From Enterovibrio gelatinilyticus (GTDB lineage Bacteria; Pseudomonadota; Gammaproteobacteria; Enterobacterales; Vibrionaceae), in assembly GCF_028683095.1 (NCBI RefSeq), contig NZ_JAJUBC010000029.1:1-64000 (forward strand): a DNA stretch of 64,000 nucleotides, read 5' to 3'. Positions 61,639-64,000 of the stretch are shown here, in pieces. A program made the position numbers and the translations under genes. How positions within the stretch are numbered: the stretch's first letter is position 1; every line of letters begins with the position of its first letter. Under the pieces are notes generated by a model. That model did not search any database. It was not told where the DNA came from and was given only the letters and a program-made list of their open reading frames with translations.

Positions 61639-62520
61639 CTATGACACTCCCCTCTTAAACTGCCCCCGATATTCTCTTGGGGTCAGTTGCTTGTACTGCT
61701 TAAATTGGCGATTAAAGTTCGACAGGTTTCTGTACCCAACGCTCTCTGCGATTAAGCCGATGGGCTTGGTCGTCATTTGCAATTCACTGCATGCATGCCC
61801 TAGACGAAGCTTTTTCAAATAAGATGAAAAGCTTTCGCCAAAGTGATCGGTAAAGAGGCGTTGAATACTGCTATCGCTGGCGTGAAATGCCTTGCCGAGA
61901 TCAGAGAGAGTGATGGGCTTTGCCATATTACGTGCTAAGTAATCACAGATTTTCTCTATCTTGGCGCGTTCTGCATCATCGAATTTGGTTTGACCCAAAG
62001 CGGTCGGCAGCAGCGTTTTACTTTGGCTGTCTTGCGCCAATACCGAAAGCACTTGAAGAAAAGTCGCTAACTGGTCGATTGGGCTGGTGTTGGGGCAATT
62101 ATCTAAAAGCTGAAATACGTCTTCTGCCGTTCGTTCCGAGAATTCAATGCAGAGCTTGGAGCGCTCAAGCAATGGGGTGAGGTTTCTCAGTTCCTCACAG
62201 CTAGCCATCAACTGTTTAATCCACGATTCGCGAAACCAAACCACGTGGGTTTCACATTGTTGTCCTTCAATATCTTTTGATGTCACGGCGTGGGGCAGAT
62301 TCGGCCCTATCAGCATAAGATGATTGTGAGCGACGGGCGTTTCATGGTGCGATACCGCAGCCGTTCCCACAAAATTCCGATGCAGAGCCAGTTCGTACTC
62401 TTCATGGCAATGCCAGAGTGTGGGCTTTTGTTCTTGCTCAATTTTTCTATAGCGCCATGAAAAGCCTTTGCGTCTTGGTGGCTTTTCTAATGCGGTTTTC
62501 TTTTGTCTCACGGTTTTCAC
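61639..62520 (-). CDS. AraC family regulator with cupin sensor
   Basis: 293 residues. An N-terminal basic stretch precedes a cupin (WHCHEEYELALH, HNHLMLIGPNLPH). The C-terminal HTH pair reads ITLSDLGKAFHASDSSIQRLFTDHFGESFSSYLKKLRLG and IGLIAESVGYRNLSNFNRQFKQYKQLTPREYR. Such regulators usually activate an adjacent sugar or xenobiotic operon. It faces a 142-base gap before a probable broken gene, so its targets may lie elsewhere. Confidence 0.9.
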   Translation of the reverse strand: MKTVRQKKTALEKPPRRKGFSWRYRKIEQEQKPTLWHCHEEYELALHRNFVGTAAVSHHETPVAHNHLMLIGPNLPHAVTSKDIEGQQCETHVVWFRESWIKQLMASCEELRNLTPLLERSKLCIEFSERTAEDVFQLLDNCPNTSPIDQLATFLQVLSVLAQDSQSKTLLPTALGQTKFDDAERAKIEKICDYLARNMAKPITLSDLGKAFHASDSSIQRLFTDHFGESFSSYLKKLRLGHACSELQMTTKPIGLIAESVGYRNLSNFNRQFKQYKQLTPREYRGQFKRGVS

Positions 62521-62662
62521 TCGGCCTTATTGCTGCATGCCGATTTTAGCAGTCTTTCACATCCGAAAAACTAAGTTGCGGCAAAAGTATTAGTACCTGC
62601 CTTCATCGTACCAATCTGCTTTTTTTACCTCGCTATATTGTTGTCATTCCCACGAAAACGAG

Positions 62663-62987
62663 ATGAAGATGATGGTTAAGAATATCCTTGAACTGATTGA
62701 AAATAATAAACAATATTGGCTGTTAGATTTGACGGGCATTTATGGGAAAGAGTATGGGCTGGGTTGGCGAAGTGTCGGTTTTAACAACGACTGTGAATTG
62801 AAAAGTGCGTTGCACCAACAAGAAAAACAAGACGCGTATAGTCAAAATCAACGCATCCGATTCGACGAGAGCTAATCGCACCAATGGGGATAGTTCGGAG
62901 TATCACTTCTTTAATAGCGACCCGATGGGCGAGTTTACTGGCGCGATGCTAGGTGTTGTACCTTTTGCGTGGAGGCGCGGCACCTAG
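62663..62987 (+). pseudogene. Probable frameshifted small hypothetical gene
   Basis: A 70-codon frame (YWLLDLTGIYGKEYGLGWRSVGFNND onward in two parts) stops at 62875, while an overlapping frame shifted by one base continues as GDSSEYHFFNSDPMGEFTGA and stops at 62987. Both halves look protein-like and neither alone looks complete, so one frameshift near 62860-62880 would unite a protein of about 107 residues. Family unknown. GCTAGGTG and CACCTAGC form an inverted repeat around its end. Confidence 0.45.
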
Positions 62988-63025
62988 CAAATTACCGTGA
63001 CGGTCACTTGATAACGTTCGCCGTA

Positions 63026-63484
63026 TCAATCAACCGCTGCAATACATTCCACTTCTACTTTTGCACCCAATGCCAAACCATTGGCACCGATTGCACTTCG
63101 CGCTGGGTATCGGTCAGAAAAATACGCTTTGTAGATGCCGTTGAACGTCTGCCATTCGGACATGTCTGCGAGTAGGACGGTACATTTCACTAGATCGCTC
63201 ATGGCATAGCCGTTAGCGCTGAGCGACGTTTTGATGTTTTCCATCGTCTGCTTTGATTCCGCTTCTATTCCTCCCGGCGCTAAGGTGAGTGTGCCGGGTA
63301 AAATGCCGATCTGCCCGGACAGGTAAAGGGTTTTATCCACTCTGACAGCCTCGGAAAAAGGAAGATGCGTAGGAAGAACGGTACCGGAGTTCAGAAACTC
63401 GATTCCTTTACTCTGTTTTGCAAATATAGGTTGAACAATGAGAATGCTGAAACTGGCGGTGAGCAAGATGAAGATGTTTCGCAT
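63026..63484 (-). CDS. Exported RidA-family protein
   Basis: 152 residues from ATG 63484 (AAGGA upstream); the longer frame to 63688 is not supported. A clear signal peptide (MRNIFILLTASFSILIVQPIFA) puts it in the periplasm, unusual for this family. The Rid domain follows: VRVDKTLYLSGQIGILPG, TMENIKTSLSANGYAMSDLVKC, and DRYPARSAIGANGLALGAKVEVECIA with the substrate Arg. It may hydrolyse imines or act as a binding protein. Unrelated in position to the cytoplasmic RidA at 42822. Confidence 0.85.
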   Translation of the reverse strand: MRNIFILLTASFSILIVQPIFAKQSKGIEFLNSGTVLPTHLPFSEAVRVDKTLYLSGQIGILPGTLTLAPGGIEAESKQTMENIKTSLSANGYAMSDLVKCTVLLADMSEWQTFNGIYKAYFSDRYPARSAIGANGLALGAKVEVECIAAVD

Positions 63485-64000
63485 GTTGGTTTCCTTACAT
63501 TTGACTATCGATGCGCGTCGCGGATTAAGCGGGTAAAAACCGACGCAAGAATGACAGCTACCGCTCAGGGCAATGGATGAGGTAGCTAGGAATGAGACGA
63601 AATGAGGGCGGGTTTGGATGCAAGACAAAAGGAATTGATAGACAATCAACGTAAGGCAGCCCTCGCCCAACGCGGCTGCCCTTAACACCCTATCCGCTTT
63701 TTATTGCTCCATCACAAAGGCTTCTCAGCAGGGAGCCAAGTGAATGCCTTTAAGGGTGCCAATACCTTGATCTCAGCTTTCTTCTCCCAAAAAAAAGAGG
63801 CTGATATAAACCGTGACGGGCATGATACTAATAGGTCTTTTTTTAACAGCATAGAGCTAGTCAACGAACTCGGTATTATTTCAAATTTCGTGCTAAATAA
63901 TTAAGGTTCTTATTGAAGCCGATAAATATAGGCATAAACCAAATATTGCATGAGCGATTAAACTTCTAATACGCGCTACATTGGGCTGTGGCATATGTAA
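63485..64000. other. Gene-poor right edge
   Basis: No frame here has both a ribosome site and protein-like composition. A 66-codon frame at 63704 is possible but unsupported. A gene may begin beyond the edge. Confidence 0.4.

Noticed and set aside
63704-63904. 66-codon frame at right edge
   Set aside because: Weak start and no family resemblance; left unannotated.

Overview
The window looks like chromosomal DNA of a marine gammaproteobacterium, most likely Vibrionaceae (Vibrio, Grimontia or Enterovibrio type). This rests on the gene set: gltS, alaE, mltC, lhgO, a 583-residue OlsF-type ornithine-lipid synthase, zwf-pgl-gnd and a DUF3360 transporter. It is also supported by several signalling proteins and by short dispersed intergenic repeats of the kind seen in vibrios. 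No rRNA, tRNA, CRISPR array, insertion sequence or integrase was recognised.

Positions 1-5000 are an AT-rich accessory island. A truncated leftward gene with a CoiA-like zinc-ribbon start (1-723) diverges from a tightly coupled four-gene operon (1017-4976). The operon encodes an HTH-PIN nuclease-ankyrin protein, a radical SAM enzyme, a P-loop kinase fused to a HAD phosphatase, and a uracil-phosphoribosyltransferase-like enzyme. I do not recognise it as a named system. It reads like a nucleotide-chemistry pathway tied to a nuclease or sensor, and it is the best candidate for something undescribed. A small lipoprotein with a truncated tandem copy follows.

6-32 kb is mostly housekeeping and stress genes. 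It holds transporters (alaE, gltS), a PepSY/two-component cluster, two acetyltransferases (one apparently frameshifted), mltC, lhgO and a giant MASE1-PAS-GGDEF-EAL protein with both catalytic domains degenerate. It also holds a DedA/ATP-grasp/DinB/NRDE operon, twin YHS proteins, olsF, an outer-membrane protein and DUF445.

32.5-41 kb carries a 24-bp tandem repeat fused to a broken DUF3047 gene, a hybrid histidine kinase, and an EAL protein whose receiver aspartate is Asn. It also carries a nitronate-monooxygenase-like enzyme next to a MarR repressor and a pair of SMR transporters, whose promoter has two matching palindromes.

41-50.5 kb is a complete predicted catabolic locus: KDPG aldolase, KDG kinase, RidA, N-acyl-D-amino-acid deacylase and an RpiR regulator on the minus strand, diverging from a D-serine-dehydratase-like enzyme and a TRAP transporter. 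Together they fit uptake and breakdown of an N-acylated 2-amino sugar acid such as N-acetyl-D-glucosaminate (oxidised chitin monomer) through KDG and KDPG to pyruvate and glyceraldehyde-3-phosphate.

50.8-64 kb holds a chemoreceptor, the oxidative pentose-phosphate operon zwf-pgl-gnd, the DUF3360 transporter, two AraC regulators, a small monooxygenase, a probable frameshifted gene and an exported RidA-family protein. Function calls come from reading motifs by eye; no database search was run.
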